A stretch of DNA of 64,000 nt, taken from the NCBI GenBank assembly GCA_963759175.1, contig CAVWXP010000007.1, forward strand, positions 62,001 to 126,000, in the 5' to 3' direction. How positions within the stretch are numbered: the first letter of the stretch is position 1; every line of letters starts with the position of its first letter. The position numbers and the translations under genes are program-made. The DNA comes from SZUA-442 sp963759175 (GTDB lineage: Bacteria; Actinomycetota; Acidimicrobiia; Spongiisociales; UBA5794). The notes under the pieces are model-generated. The model made no database searches and was not told the origin of the DNA. It worked only from the letters and a program-made list of their open reading frames with translations. Below, one piece after another: positions 36,052-45,262 of this stretch.

Positions 36052-36813
36052 TCAGCCGGACGGCTCGGAACCTCGATGCCACTCGTCGAGGGTCGCCTGG
36101 GTGAAGGCTCGGCACCGAGCTGCGATGGCCTCGGCATCCTCGTCCGGCGTCCGTGCGATGGGTTCTCCGAACCGGACGCGCACGTCGGTCCCGAAGGGAA
36201 TCGGGAACATGTTGTCCCGAAAGACGATCCATGAGCCGTCGATGGCGGTCGGCACGATCGGGAGGTCGGGTGCCGAAGCCATCAGGGCCTCGAGCCCGGT
36301 GGTGCGATAGTCGCCGAGGGAGCCGTCGCGAGATCTCGTGCCCTCGGGAAAGATCACTGCTGCTGCGTCGCGGGCCTGGCACAGCTTTCCCATGTCGGCG
36401 ATCGAGGCGAGCGCCTGGTCCCGGTCGTTGCGGTCGATCATGGCGTTCCCGCCCCGCTTGAGGTAGAGGGACACCGTCGGAATGCCTTTGGCGAGCGACC
36501 GCTTGGCCACGTACCGCGGATTGTGATCGGCGAGGACGCCTCCGAAGATCGGGATGTCGTACATGCTCTGGTGGTTCGACACGACCAGATACCCGCCTCG
36601 TGGAGCGAGGTGGTCGCGATCCCGGATGTCGATCGTCACCCCCGAGATGCGGAACGTCGCGATGAGGGCCTTCTGGATCCACCCGATGGACCGTTCGTAG
36701 GTGTCCATGCCGAGACGCCACGTCACCCGCTGCAACAGATCCCCCAACACCATGACGAGACCAAACGCGGCCACGCTCAATAACGACATCACCCAGTCGC
36801 GTATCCACCTCAT
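36052..36813 (-). CDS. plsC: 1-acyl-sn-glycerol-3-phosphate acyltransferase (PlsC-like)
   Basis: 253 residues. It acylates lysophosphatidate to phosphatidate. Acyltransferase motif I is SNHQSMYD (HX4D), then VSLYLKRGGNAMIDR, FPEGTRSRDG (motif III), and the LPIVPTAIDGS end. An N-terminal hydrophobic stretch anchors it. The ATG at 36813 overlaps the stop of the alpha/beta hydrolase gene as ATGA, so the two are coupled; upstream ATGs in the same frame are inside that gene. Confidence 0.93.
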   Translation of the reverse strand: MRWIRDWVMSLLSVAAFGLVMVLGDLLQRVTWRLGMDTYERSIGWIQKALIATFRISGVTIDIRDRDHLAPRGGYLVVSNHQSMYDIPIFGGVLADHNPRYVAKRSLAKGIPTVSLYLKRGGNAMIDRNDRDQALASIADMGKLCQARDAAAVIFPEGTRSRDGSLGDYRTTGLEALMASAPDLPIVPTAIDGSWIVFRDNMFPIPFGTDVRVRFGEPIARTPDEDAEAIAARCRAFTQATLDEWHRGSEPSG

Positions 36814-37664
36814 GCCGTGAGCCATTCGACGAGGGCGGTATTCACCGCGCCTGGTTGCTCCTGTTGGGTCCAATGCCCGCTGTCGGCGATCACGCGGAAC
36901 TCGAGATCAGGCGCCCAACGATCGAGGTCCTCCATCAGCGAGAGGGGAAGCACGGGGTCCCCGTCAGCGGCGAGGACGAGGGTGGGTTGGGTGAGGGGTG
37001 CGTTCTGGAGGTGCCCGAACGCCGCCGCATTGGCGTCGATGTTGCGGTACCAGTTGACGGGTCCACGGATACCGCCCCGAGTGAATGCCTCGACATACAC
37101 CGCCGATTCCTCCGGCGTGTGCACCGTCGCGCCGCCGGCACCACCGATGTAGAAGGCGTCCAACCAGCGTCGGGGATCGGCCGCGAATCCGGCTTCTGCT
37201 GCGCCCTCCTCCTGGAACATGAGGATGTATCCGAAGCGGTCGGCGAGGTTCTCGCGGATGAAGTCGATCGGCGGGAAACCCCAGCAGGCGCCGCGGTACG
37301 GGACGTTGAGGGACACGACCCGCGAACACCGATCGGGGTGGGTGATCGCCGCCGTGTACGCGACGATGGATCCCCAGTCGTGACCAACCAGTATGGCCTC
37401 GTCGATCGACAAGGCATCCATCAGCCCGATCACATCGCCAACCAACGCCTCGAGGCGGTAGTCGGCGACGTTCTCAGGCTTCGACGACGCCCCGTAGCCG
37501 CGCTGGTCGAACGCAATCGAGCGGAACCCGGCATCGACGAGGGCGGGAGTGACGTGCCGCCACGAGTACGCCAACTCGGGGAACCCGTGGAGCAGGATCA
37601 CGGGTGATCCCGATCCCCGATCGTCGACGCCGAGCACGACGCCATTCGCTTCGACCATCTCCAT
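36810..37664 (-). CDS. Alpha/beta hydrolase (epoxide hydrolase-like)
   Basis: 284 residues. An oxyanion-hole HGFPE motif (VILLHGFPELAYSWRH) and nucleophile elbow GHDWGSIVAY with Asp are typical of epoxide hydrolases and haloalkane dehalogenases rather than esterases. The catalytic His lies in SGHWTQQEQP. Cap domain about 140-215. Best read as a soluble epoxide hydrolase-like enzyme of unknown substrate. GGAGG five bases before ATG 37664; a GTG one codon upstream is the alternative. Translationally coupled to plsC. Confidence 0.88.
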   Translation of the reverse strand: MEMVEANGVVLGVDDRGSGSPVILLHGFPELAYSWRHVTPALVDAGFRSIAFDQRGYGASSKPENVADYRLEALVGDVIGLMDALSIDEAILVGHDWGSIVAYTAAITHPDRCSRVVSLNVPYRGACWGFPPIDFIRENLADRFGYILMFQEEGAAEAGFAADPRRWLDAFYIGGAGGATVHTPEESAVYVEAFTRGGIRGPVNWYRNIDANAAAFGHLQNAPLTQPTLVLAADGDPVLPLSLMEDLDRWAPDLEFRVIADSGHWTQQEQPGAVNTALVEWLTA

Positions 37665-37800
37665 CACACCCTCCTCGACGGAAACAGCCTACGACGTGTC
37701 GCCCTTCGCTACCCGTGGAACTTCACCACGGGCCGCGAAGGCGTCGAGACATCCATTCGAGGGTGGAGTGATGGTCCTTCTCCAGTCGTGCACCGCGTCG

Positions 37801-38337
37801 TCAGGGTGATGCGGTGGCGACGATCGTGAGTTCGTCTCCGTCGGGCGTTCCCGTCAGGACGACCCGGTCGGGTGACCACTGGACATCGCCCTCTTCGATG
37901 AGCACGAGGTCGCCGAGGGCGTCACGATCGACCAGGACCAGGCTCGCACCGCCACACTGGGGAGGAAACGACTCGGCAAGCGATTCGCACAGACGGGCAC
38001 CATCCGATGTGACAACCACGAATCCGCCGACAGCGACCGGTTCGAAACCCCGGTAGGCGATCGCGTCGGACACCGTGACACCTCCGTCGACGACCATGCC
38101 ACCCGACGTCGGCCCGTCGTTCGAGTCGGTCGAGGGTGCAGGGGGATCCTCCCCGCCGGTCGGCAGGTCACCAGACACCAAGGTGTCGGAACACTCCGGC
38201 TGGTCCTCGGCGCACGCCGCCGCTGCATCGGGAACATCGTCGGTGCCCGTTCCCCGCGTGTCGTCGCCCGTCGAGCACGATGCTGCCACCAACGCGACAG
38301 CGAGAACGACGAGCAGCTTCATACCGATCCGATCCAT
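37801..38337 (-). CDS. Putative exported lipoprotein
   Basis: 178 residues from ATG 38337, with GGAGGAGAG eight bases upstream. A signal peptide MKLLVVLAVALVAASCSTG ends in a cysteine (lipobox VAASC, somewhat degenerate), then ~60 residues of Asp/Thr/Pro-rich linker, and a C-terminal ~110-residue beta-rich domain with one Cys pair (LCESLAESFPPQCGG). No family recognised. The longer frame to 38499 crosses the hairpin and is not used. Confidence 0.7.
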   Translation of the reverse strand: MDRIGMKLLVVLAVALVAASCSTGDDTRGTGTDDVPDAAAACAEDQPECSDTLVSGDLPTGGEDPPAPSTDSNDGPTSGGMVVDGGVTVSDAIAYRGFEPVAVGGFVVVTSDGARLCESLAESFPPQCGGASLVLVDRDALGDLVLIEEGDVQWSPDRVVLTGTPDGDELTIVATASP

Positions 38338-38461
38338 GGGTCTCTCCTCCCGTGCGGAATACATGATCTCCGGTATGGGACGTTCAGCGCCCCGATCGGG
38401 GTTCCCGCCGACGGATGCGTCGTGGCGTACACCCGACCGATGGGATGTCGATTGGTGAAAT

Positions 38462-38502
38462 GCATTGCCCCGCATCGAGGGGGATTCGATGCGGGGCAAT
38501 GC
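38462..38502. repeat. 17-bp perfect inverted repeat (hairpin)
   Basis: GCATTGCCCCGCATCGA, loop GGGGGAT, then the exact reverse complement at 38486-38502. It lies in the 401-bp gene-free stretch 38338-38738, downstream of the DUF4328 gene and upstream of the lipoprotein. There is no T run. It may be a terminator, a processed-RNA structure or a mobile palindrome; the rest of the gap shows nothing. Confidence 0.75.
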
Positions 38503-38738
38503 GGACGACCGACGACGGGTGGGACCGCTATGTCGATCATCTCCCCGTCGCGCAAGCCAGCTGGGAGGAAGGAGTGGAGAGAGACGCCAACCCGAGCGAC
38601 GGAAACCAGTATGTGAATTCTTTCACGAGTTGGACGCCGGGCCGCCCTTCCGGGTTCCCGAAGGACGTGAGAAGACGACGGATCGAGCGATCCAACGCCC
38701 GCAACGCTAGGGGCGACCCTCACATAGCGGCATCGATC

Positions 38739-39503
38739 TCAGCGTCGTGAGAAGACGGCGATGCGACGGATCACCAGCACGAACGCCACGCCGGCACCGG
38801 CCATCACCAGGAGCCCGACGGAGTTGATCGTGAGCCCATCGGCGAGGGCGGATGCGGGGGCATCCTCGCTGCTGGCGAGGATCGCCGCCACCTGGGAGGC
38901 CAACACGCCGGTGACCCACAGTGCCCACCACAGATCGGCGAGTTGCGTCCTCGTTTCGGAGCGCCACGTGTCGGCGATGCCTTCACCGAGATACGGCACC
39001 TGGGCCGCCCTCTCGATCTCGTTGAACACGAGTTTGGGGAGTACGAAGTTGGCGATCGGTATGAGCCAGGATCCGATCGCCCATCCTCCCGTCCACCTGC
39101 GTTCGGTGGCTCCACGTGCATCGAGCGCCTTCGACGTCGTGTAGGTCCAAGCGATCACGAGCACACCGGCGATGACGAAGGTGAGGAGGCCGAACGACAG
39201 CCAGGCGCCGAACGCCACCTCATTGGCGGTCGCCGGTTCACCGACCGCCGACAGGACTTCGCCAGACTCACGGATGTCGGTCGCTACACGGAACCCGAAG
39301 AACGCAGCCACGATGAACAGCGACGACGCCAACGCCACGGCGATGGAGGTCGCATTCGTCAGCGCAACGGAGATCACTCGTGAGGCATCATCGGTGCCCA
39401 TGGGCGACGTCCCGCTGCCATCGGCGTCGCTGCGGAGTTCCGGTGGGTACCACTTGCCGTCCGACGCCAGCCACCAGTCGTCGTTGCGGGGTCGATCAGC
39501 CAT
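38739..39503 (-). CDS. DUF4328 membrane protein
   Basis: 254 residues. The N-terminal DDWWLASDGKWYPPELR is the short actinobacterial cytoplasmic motif seen before membrane domains (DUF2510-like). Four to five hydrophobic helices follow, with WTGGWAIGSWLIPIANFVLPK diagnostic of DUF4328. No known function; it is often near stress or transport genes. The start ATG 39503 is preferred to the extension to 39533. Confidence 0.82.
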   Translation of the reverse strand: MADRPRNDDWWLASDGKWYPPELRSDADGSGTSPMGTDDASRVISVALTNATSIAVALASSLFIVAAFFGFRVATDIRESGEVLSAVGEPATANEVAFGAWLSFGLLTFVIAGVLVIAWTYTTSKALDARGATERRWTGGWAIGSWLIPIANFVLPKLVFNEIERAAQVPYLGEGIADTWRSETRTQLADLWWALWVTGVLASQVAAILASSEDAPASALADGLTINSVGLLVMAGAGVAFVLVIRRIAVFSRR

Positions 39504-39536
39504 CGTGGGACGATACCGGCCGGTGTCGCGCATTCC

Positions 39537-40133
39537 TCATGCCACCACCACGTCGATGGACTCGGGATGGTCGGCGCTGGGCGATCCCGTGAGGATCACG
39601 GCGATGTCGGGCGCTTCGAGCCACGACTCCGAGACCTGAGGGTCGGAAACCGACACGACGATGAGGCAGAGGTCTGGCACACGATCGGTCGTGAGTACCT
39701 CCTGTCGGCCGATGACGAGGTCGTAGCGGTCCCACGCCAGCTGGTCGGTGGCTGAGCCCGCACGGGCCACCCAGATCTGATCACGCGGACTCGGTGGATC
39801 GGTGGCGGTCACCGTCGCAGGGTCGATGCCGAAGGCGATCGAAGGCGACGGGATGCCGGCGTCGTCGAGGACGCACACCGTCAACAGCGGTGCCAGCAGG
39901 GCCGCGACATTGGGCGCCACGAGCGCAGCGGACGAACCATCGCCCGCGACCGCGATACGCACGGCTCCCTCGTGACCCGACCATCGGAGTTCCTGGGTCA
40001 TTCGAAACACGAAGCGTGCAACGTTCTTGAGGCACCGGGTGACCTCCGATACCGGATCGGCCTCGACGACGAGGGGATCGCCATCATCCGGATGCTCGAT
40101 GATGGCGCCAGCGACGGGAATCGAACGATGCAT
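39537..40133 (-). CDS. Hypothetical protein, divergent from hydrogenase operon
   Basis: 198 residues, not recognised. The N-terminal ~70 residues are mixed, with AGDGSSAALVAPNVAALLAPLL in the middle resembling a P-loop-less Rossmann segment, and PDLCLIVVSVSDPQVSESW later. No membrane or metal motif. It is divergent from the hydrogenase genes with 167 bp between and may be regulated with them. Confidence 0.55.
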   Translation of the reverse strand: MHRSIPVAGAIIEHPDDGDPLVVEADPVSEVTRCLKNVARFVFRMTQELRWSGHEGAVRIAVAGDGSSAALVAPNVAALLAPLLTVCVLDDAGIPSPSIAFGIDPATVTATDPPSPRDQIWVARAGSATDQLAWDRYDLVIGRQEVLTTDRVPDLCLIVVSVSDPQVSESWLEAPDIAVILTGSPSADHPESIDVVVA

Positions 40134-40300
40134 CGGGCCATGCTACGAGCCCTTCTTGGTGCTCTCGACCGGACTTCACAGGAGAACCGAAAAGGCTTAG
40201 ACTGGAGCTAAGGAATTCACCAACGGATGGGTGTCGGCTCCGGCCACCACGGCGACGCCTGATCGACCGTGCTCGAGCCCGACCCCGGGATGGAGTTCAG

Positions 40301-41416
40301 ATGCCCACACGGGTCGTCGGTACCGCAGGTTTCGACACGCTCGTTCCCCTTCTCACCGACCTCGGATACACGGTGATCGCACCAACGGTGCGCGAGCAGA
40401 CGATCACGTACGATCGGATCGAAAGCGCTGACGAGTTCCCGATCGGATGGACCGACCACCAGGGCCCCGGCTCGTATGAGCTCGCCCGCAGGGATGACGA
40501 GGCCTACTTCGGCTACACGGTGGGACCGCGCACCATCAAGCACTACCTCTTCCCCCCTCGCCAGACGCTGCTGACCATCACCAGTGCCGCAACGGGCCTC
40601 GCATTCGCCGCGTCGCCGCAGCCCGCACCGCGCTACGCCTTCGTGGGCGTGCGACCGTGCGAGCTCGCCGGCATCGACATCCAGGACACGGTGTTCGCCG
40701 ACACGCCGTTCGCCGATCCCGACTACGTCTCGCGGCGGGAGCGCTCGTTCACCGTTGCCGTCAACTGTGCCGTGGCCGGTGCGACCTGCTTCTGCACGTC
40801 GATGGACACCGGTCCCCAGGCGACCTCGGGATACGACCTGGCCGTGACGGAGGTCCTCGATGGAGACCGCCATGTCTTCGTCGTCACGTCCGGCTCGGAT
40901 GAAGGCGACGATGTCCTGACCTCCCTCGATGGCCGGGATGCGACCCCGGCCGACCTCGCACGCGTCGAGGAGGTCGTTGCCGACACCCGAGCACAGATCA
41001 CGAGGTCGATGCCAGCCGACGAGGCACGTGACCTGCTGGCGGACCGCTTCGACGACCCCATCTGGGACGACATCGCCGAACGATGCCTGAGCTGCACGAA
41101 CTGCACGCTTGTGTGCCCCACCTGCTTCTGCAACACGATGGAGGACGCCACCGATCTCGCAGGCACGGCGACCCGCTCGCGTCGTTGGGACTCATGTTTC
41201 AACCGTGAGTTCACCTACCTGCACGGCCACGCCGTTCGATCCTCGACGAAGTCCCGCTACCGGCAGTGGATGACCCACAAGCTCTCGTATTGGTATGACC
41301 AGTTCGGAAGCTCGGGCTGTGTCGGGTGCGGCAGGTGCATCACGTGGTGCCCGGTCGGTATCGACATCACCACCGAGGTCGGACGCATGCGAACGGAAGC
41401 GGAGGTGATGGCATGA
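40301..41416 (+). CDS. hydB: Sulfhydrogenase/NiFe hydrogenase group 3b beta subunit (HydB/HyhB)
   Basis: 371 residues. An N-terminal ~240-residue domain contains Cys/His pairs of a PF17179-like region (AVAGATCFCTSMDTG). The C-terminus holds two [4Fe-4S] motifs, CLSCTNCTLVCPTCFC and CVGCGRCITWCPVG. It passes electrons between the hydrogenase pair and the flavin subunit HydG. GGAG five bases before the ATG. First gene of a tight operon; its stop overlaps the next ATG by four bases. The upstream gap (40134-40300) holds CTTAG-7-CTAAG, a possible operator. Confidence 0.92.
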   Translation: MPTRVVGTAGFDTLVPLLTDLGYTVIAPTVREQTITYDRIESADEFPIGWTDHQGPGSYELARRDDEAYFGYTVGPRTIKHYLFPPRQTLLTITSAATGLAFAASPQPAPRYAFVGVRPCELAGIDIQDTVFADTPFADPDYVSRRERSFTVAVNCAVAGATCFCTSMDTGPQATSGYDLAVTEVLDGDRHVFVVTSGSDEGDDVLTSLDGRDATPADLARVEEVVADTRAQITRSMPADEARDLLADRFDDPIWDDIAERCLSCTNCTLVCPTCFCNTMEDATDLAGTATRSRRWDSCFNREFTYLHGHAVRSSTKSRYRQWMTHKLSYWYDQFGSSGCVGCGRCITWCPVGIDITTEVGRMRTEAEVMA

Positions 41417-41874
41417 ACCTCGATCGATGGCGTACCCGCAGCCCGCTACTCGCCGACTTGACCGACGACCATGTTGCGTTCCTCGCCTCGGTGGCCGTCG
41501 AGGAGGTTCTGCCTCCCGACACGACCGTCTTCAAGGTGAACAGCCCGGCCGACCGGTTCTATCTCATCGACAGCGGCGGCATTGCGCTGCGGATCGCCGG
41601 CCCGTCCAAGCCGCCGATCACCATCCAGACCGTCGGCGAAGGTGCCCTCCTCGGATTGAGTTGGCGACTGCCGCCATACCGCTGGCAGTGGACGGCCCAG
41701 ACACTCACCGACACCACCTTGATCCGGTTCGACGCCAATACGGTCCTGAGCGCCTGTGAGGCTGACCCGACACTCGACAACGCCCTGTTGCGGGTGGTCG
41801 CCAGGGAATCGTCACAACGCCTCCAGAACGTTCGGCTCCAGCTCCTCGACATGTACGGGAGGCAACGACCATGA
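41413..41874 (+). CDS. Cyclic-nucleotide-binding-fold protein inside hydrogenase operon
   Basis: 153 residues of the cNMP-binding (Crp N-terminal) fold without a DNA-binding HTH: an N-terminal helix, the jelly roll with DSGGIALRIAG and TVGEGALLGLSWRLPPYRW, and the C-helix VVARESSQRLQNVRLQLLDM. The phosphate-binding cassette is degenerate (no RxAT), so ligand binding is doubtful; it may be a structural or redox-sensing subunit. Coupled by ATGA overlaps on both sides to hydB and hydG, so it is produced with the complex. Confidence 0.85.
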   Translation: MNLDRWRTRSPLLADLTDDHVAFLASVAVEEVLPPDTTVFKVNSPADRFYLIDSGGIALRIAGPSKPPITIQTVGEGALLGLSWRLPPYRWQWTAQTLTDTTLIRFDANTVLSACEADPTLDNALLRVVARESSQRLQNVRLQLLDMYGRQRP

Positions 41875-42731
41875 CGCTGACGGCGCCGACCCTCCACACG
41901 GGTCTCGATCATCCGATGATGCTGCGGCCGTTCGTGGTGACCGAACGCGCACGTGAAACGGATGACACGATCACCCTGGTCCTCGCCGCAAACGACGAGG
42001 GCGACTCCCTGACCTTTGCGCCCGGGCAGTTCACGATGATGTACGTGTACGGCGTTGGGGAGGTGCCCCTCTCCATCTCAGGTGACCCCGCTCGACCCGA
42101 GGCACTGGTCCACACGGTCCGGGCCGTGGGTGCGGTCACCGATGCGATCTGTGACCTGCTCCCCGGCGACACCGTGGGGATTCGCGGGCCGTACGGAACG
42201 CACTGGCCCATCGCCGAGTCGACGGACAGGGACATCGTGGTGGTGGCCGGCGGCATCGGGCTGGCGCCCGTGCGACCGGCGATCCACCACGCGCTCGCTC
42301 ATCGGGACGAGTACGCCAGCATCTCGATCGTCTACGGGTCGCGCTCCCCCGACGACCTCCTGTACACCGACGACGTTCGCGACTGGAAGGCGAGGTTCGA
42401 CACGAACGTCCAGATCACCGTCGACCGTGGGGATGCCGGATGGCTGGGTGATGTCGGTGTCGTGACTCCGCTCCTCAATCGCTTGGCCTTCGTTCCGGAG
42501 AACACGACAGCGATCGTGTGCGGTCCCGAGATCATGATGCGTGTCGTTGCAAAGGATCTGGTCCAACGCGGCGTTGCCGCCGACGACGTCCACGTCAGCC
42601 TCGAACGCAATCTCAAGTGCGGCATCGGCTACTGCGGGCACTGCCAGATCGGAGCTGCCTTCGTGTGCAAGGACGGCCCGGTCGTGCCCTACGCACGGGT
42701 GGCCCATCGATTGGGGATGGAGGAACTATGA
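41871..42731 (+). CDS. hydG: Hydrogenase diaphorase subunit HydG/HyhG (FAD/NAD(P), 2Fe-2S)
   Basis: 286 residues, ferredoxin-NADP reductase-like. An FAD-binding barrel (FAPGQFTMMYVYGVGEVPLSIS) is followed by an NAD(P) domain with VVVAGGIGLAPVRPAIH, and a C-terminal [2Fe-2S] binding loop KCGIGYCGHCQIG, as in sulfhydrogenase gamma subunits. It links the hydrogenase to NAD(P)H. Overlaps its neighbours by four bases. Confidence 0.94.
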   Translation: MTLTAPTLHTGLDHPMMLRPFVVTERARETDDTITLVLAANDEGDSLTFAPGQFTMMYVYGVGEVPLSISGDPARPEALVHTVRAVGAVTDAICDLLPGDTVGIRGPYGTHWPIAESTDRDIVVVAGGIGLAPVRPAIHHALAHRDEYASISIVYGSRSPDDLLYTDDVRDWKARFDTNVQITVDRGDAGWLGDVGVVTPLLNRLAFVPENTTAIVCGPEIMMRVVAKDLVQRGVAADDVHVSLERNLKCGIGYCGHCQIGAAFVCKDGPVVPYARVAHRLGMEEL

Positions 42732-43513
42732 CCACCGTCTCGACACGCAAACCGACGGTTGCCGTGTGGAAGTTCGCGTCGTGTGACGGCTGCCAGCTGA
42801 CACTTCTCGACTGCGAGGACGAGTTCCTGTCGATCGTGGGCGCCATCGACATCGCCTACTTCCCCGAGGCGACACACGCCGAGCATCCGGGGCCCTACGA
42901 CCTATCGATCGTCGAGGGCTCGATCACGACCCAGCACGACGCCGACCGCATCCACGACATCCGGGCGCGGTCCACGAGCCTCATCACCATCGGCGCGTGT
43001 GCCACGGCGGGTGGCATCCAGGCACTCAAGAACTGGGCCGATGTCGATGAGTACATCTCGATCGTGTACGCCAACCCCGGCTACATCGAGACACTCGACA
43101 CGTCGACGCCCATCTCGGACCACGTGCAGGTGGACTTCGAGCTCCGCGGATGCCCCATCTCGAAGGCACAGCTCGTCGAGGTCATCGACGCATTCGTCCA
43201 GGGCCGCAAGCCGAACACGCCGTCACACACCGTCTGCGTGGACTGCAAGCTGCGCGGAACGACATGTGTGATGGTGTCCCACGGGACCCCGTGCATGGGG
43301 CCGATCACCCATACCGGGTGCGGGGCGCTGTGTCCGGCGTTCAACCGCGGGTGCTACGGGTGCTTCGGACCGTCGGACTCCCCGAACATCGAGGCGCTGC
43401 GAGACGCCTGGCACGCCATCGGCGTCGACGACCCAGCCCTCGTGGCCGCCCTGCGCACGTTCAACGCATACGCACCCGAGTTCCGAGAAGCGAGTGAGAC
43501 CTATGCCCGGTAG
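42728..43513 (+). CDS. hydD: NiFe hydrogenase small subunit (group 3b, HydD/HyhS)
   Basis: 261 residues. The N-terminal KFASCDGCQLTLLDCE carries the proximal cluster cysteines, followed by GACATAGGIQ and the C-terminal cysteine-rich TGCGALCPAFNRGCYGCFG for further clusters. Short form without signal peptide, so a cytosolic enzyme. It relays electrons from the NiFe site to HydB. ATG at 42728 overlaps hydG by four bases; its end overlaps the large subunit start by 11 bases. Confidence 0.95.
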   Translation: MTTVSTRKPTVAVWKFASCDGCQLTLLDCEDEFLSIVGAIDIAYFPEATHAEHPGPYDLSIVEGSITTQHDADRIHDIRARSTSLITIGACATAGGIQALKNWADVDEYISIVYANPGYIETLDTSTPISDHVQVDFELRGCPISKAQLVEVIDAFVQGRKPNTPSHTVCVDCKLRGTTCVMVSHGTPCMGPITHTGCGALCPAFNRGCYGCFGPSDSPNIEALRDAWHAIGVDDPALVAALRTFNAYAPEFREASETYAR

Positions 43514-44819
43514 TACCCGAGAGATCAACGTCGACTACCTCGCCCGTGTCGAGGGCGAAGGTGCGATGTATCTGCGGCTCGACGGCGATCACGTCAAGGA
43601 TGTCCGGTTCAACATCTTCGAGCCGCCCCGCTTCTACGAGGGGTTCCTGCGGGGCAGGTCCCACCGCGAGGCACCGGACATCACCGCACGCATCTGTGGC
43701 ATCTGCCCCGTTGCCTATCAGACGAGCTCGGTGAATGCGATGGAGTACGCAGCCGGCGTGACGGTCGATGAACGCATCCGACAGCTGCGACGACTCCTGT
43801 ACTTCGGTGAGTGGATCGAGAGCCACACGCTCCACATCTACATGCTCCATGCTCCCGACTTCCTCGGCTATCCGAGCGCCATCGAGATGGCGGGCGACCT
43901 GCCAGAGGTCGTGACGAATGCCCTACGGCTCAAGAAGCTCGGCAACGACATCATGACCGTGGTCGGCGGGCGCGAGATCCATCCGATCAACGTGAAGGTG
44001 GGTGGCTTCTATCGGGCTCCGACGAAGGACGAGCTGCATGCCCTCGTCGACGAACTGACATGGGCACTCGCAACGGCCGAAGAGACGGTGAGCCTCGTCG
44101 CAGGCTTCGACTTCCCCGACTTCACCATGGATTACGAGTTCGTGGCTCTTCGCAACCCGAACGAGTACGCCATCGTCGACGGGCGGGTGGTGTCGAGCGC
44201 AGGTCTCGACATCGACGTCAGCGAGTGGCGCGACCACTTCGAGGAGATCCATGTCGAATGGTCCAACGCCCTCCACGCTCGTATCAAGGAGCGCGGGAGG
44301 TATCACGTGGGGCCGATGGCACGTTTCGCTCTCAACGCCGACCTCCTCACCCCTCGTGCCAGGGCAGCTGCCGAGGCTGTTGGTCTCGAGCCCGGTGAAT
44401 CCAATCCGTTCAAGAGCATCATCGTGCGGGCGGTGGAGACCGTGCTCGCCTGCGAGGAATCGCTTGCGATCATCGACTCGTACGAACGCCCGGACCCGTC
44501 GTTCGTCGAGGTCGAACCCCGATCAGCGGTGGGCCACGGTGCGAGCGAGGCCCCGCGCGGCCTGCTCTACCACCGGTACGAGATCGACGACGAGGGTCGC
44601 ATCGCCGACGCGCAGATAGTGCCCCCGACCTCGCAGAACCAGTCCCAGATCGAGGAGGACCTCCGGCAGTTCGTGCCCGGACGTACCCACCTCGACGACG
44701 ACACCTTGCAGTGGCAGCTCGAGCAGGCGATTCGCAACTACGACCCATGCATCTCGTGTGCGACCCACTTCCTCGATCTCACTGTCGACCGGGAAGGAGA
44801 CACACCACGAGACGACTGA
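43503..44819 (+). CDS. hydA: NiFe hydrogenase large subunit (group 3b, HydA/HyhL)
   Basis: 438 residues. Nickel ligands are in L1 RICGICPVAYQTSS and L2 DPCISCATH. The His of the L2 motif is followed by a 16-residue tail (FLDLTVDREGDTPRDD) that the maturation protease should remove. The overall length and GREIHPINVKVGGFYRAP match cytosolic bidirectional NADP-linked 3b enzymes. The start is ATG 43503, three residues into the open frame. The protease gene follows with its frame overlapping the end. Confidence 0.96.
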   Translation: MPGSTREINVDYLARVEGEGAMYLRLDGDHVKDVRFNIFEPPRFYEGFLRGRSHREAPDITARICGICPVAYQTSSVNAMEYAAGVTVDERIRQLRRLLYFGEWIESHTLHIYMLHAPDFLGYPSAIEMAGDLPEVVTNALRLKKLGNDIMTVVGGREIHPINVKVGGFYRAPTKDELHALVDELTWALATAEETVSLVAGFDFPDFTMDYEFVALRNPNEYAIVDGRVVSSAGLDIDVSEWRDHFEEIHVEWSNALHARIKERGRYHVGPMARFALNADLLTPRARAAAEAVGLEPGESNPFKSIIVRAVETVLACEESLAIIDSYERPDPSFVEVEPRSAVGHGASEAPRGLLYHRYEIDDEGRIADAQIVPPTSQNQSQIEEDLRQFVPGRTHLDDDTLQWQLEQAIRNYDPCISCATHFLDLTVDREGDTPRDD

Positions 44820-45262
44820 TCGGCATCGGAAATCCCGACCGCGGCGACGACGCTGCGGGCTGGGAGGTAGCCGGTCGCGTCACCAACTGGTCGATCGAGC
44901 GGCGCACCGCAGGCTCGTTCGACCTGGTGAACACATGGAAGGACGACGATGACGTCGTCATCGTCGATGCCATGCGATCCGGTGAACCGCCGGGCACCAT
45001 CACATGGTTCGATGCGCTCCAGGAACGTGTTCCTTCATGCGTGTTCTCCTCGACCCACTCGTTCGGCCCCATGGCGATAGCGGAGTTGGCACGGTCGCTC
45101 GACCGCATGCCGCACACCTTGTTCGTCGTAGGGATCGAGATCGAGCACACAGACCACGGGGCACCGATGTCACCACCGGTGGTATTGGCTGTCTCACGAC
45201 TCGCAACGGAGCTCCAAACATGCACGAGGCAAGATTGGTACGGGATCTCGTCTCTCGGATAG
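44807..45262 (+). CDS. Hydrogenase maturation endopeptidase, apparent ACG start
   Basis: ~151 residues. The HybD/HycI-type start LIGIGNPDRGDDAAGW (Gly-Asn and Asp metal ligands) is followed by VVIVDAMRSG and SSTHSFGPMAIAELARSL. It should trim the tail of the neighbouring HydA. No ATG, GTG or TTG is usable: the frame has ACG at 44807, eight bases after AAGGAG, and CTG at 44816. An upstream in-frame ATG would add 20 residues within HydA and has no ribosome site. So it uses either a rare start or there is a base error. Its end overlaps the HypA-like start by 43 bases. Confidence 0.75.
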   Translation, partial: TRRLIGIGNPDRGDDAAGWEVAGRVTNWSIERRTAGSFDLVNTWKDDDDVVIVDAMRSGEPPGTITWFDALQERVPSCVFSSTHSFGPMAIAELARSLDRMPHTLFVVGIEIEHTDHGAPMSPPVVLAVSRLATELQTCTRQDWYGISSLG

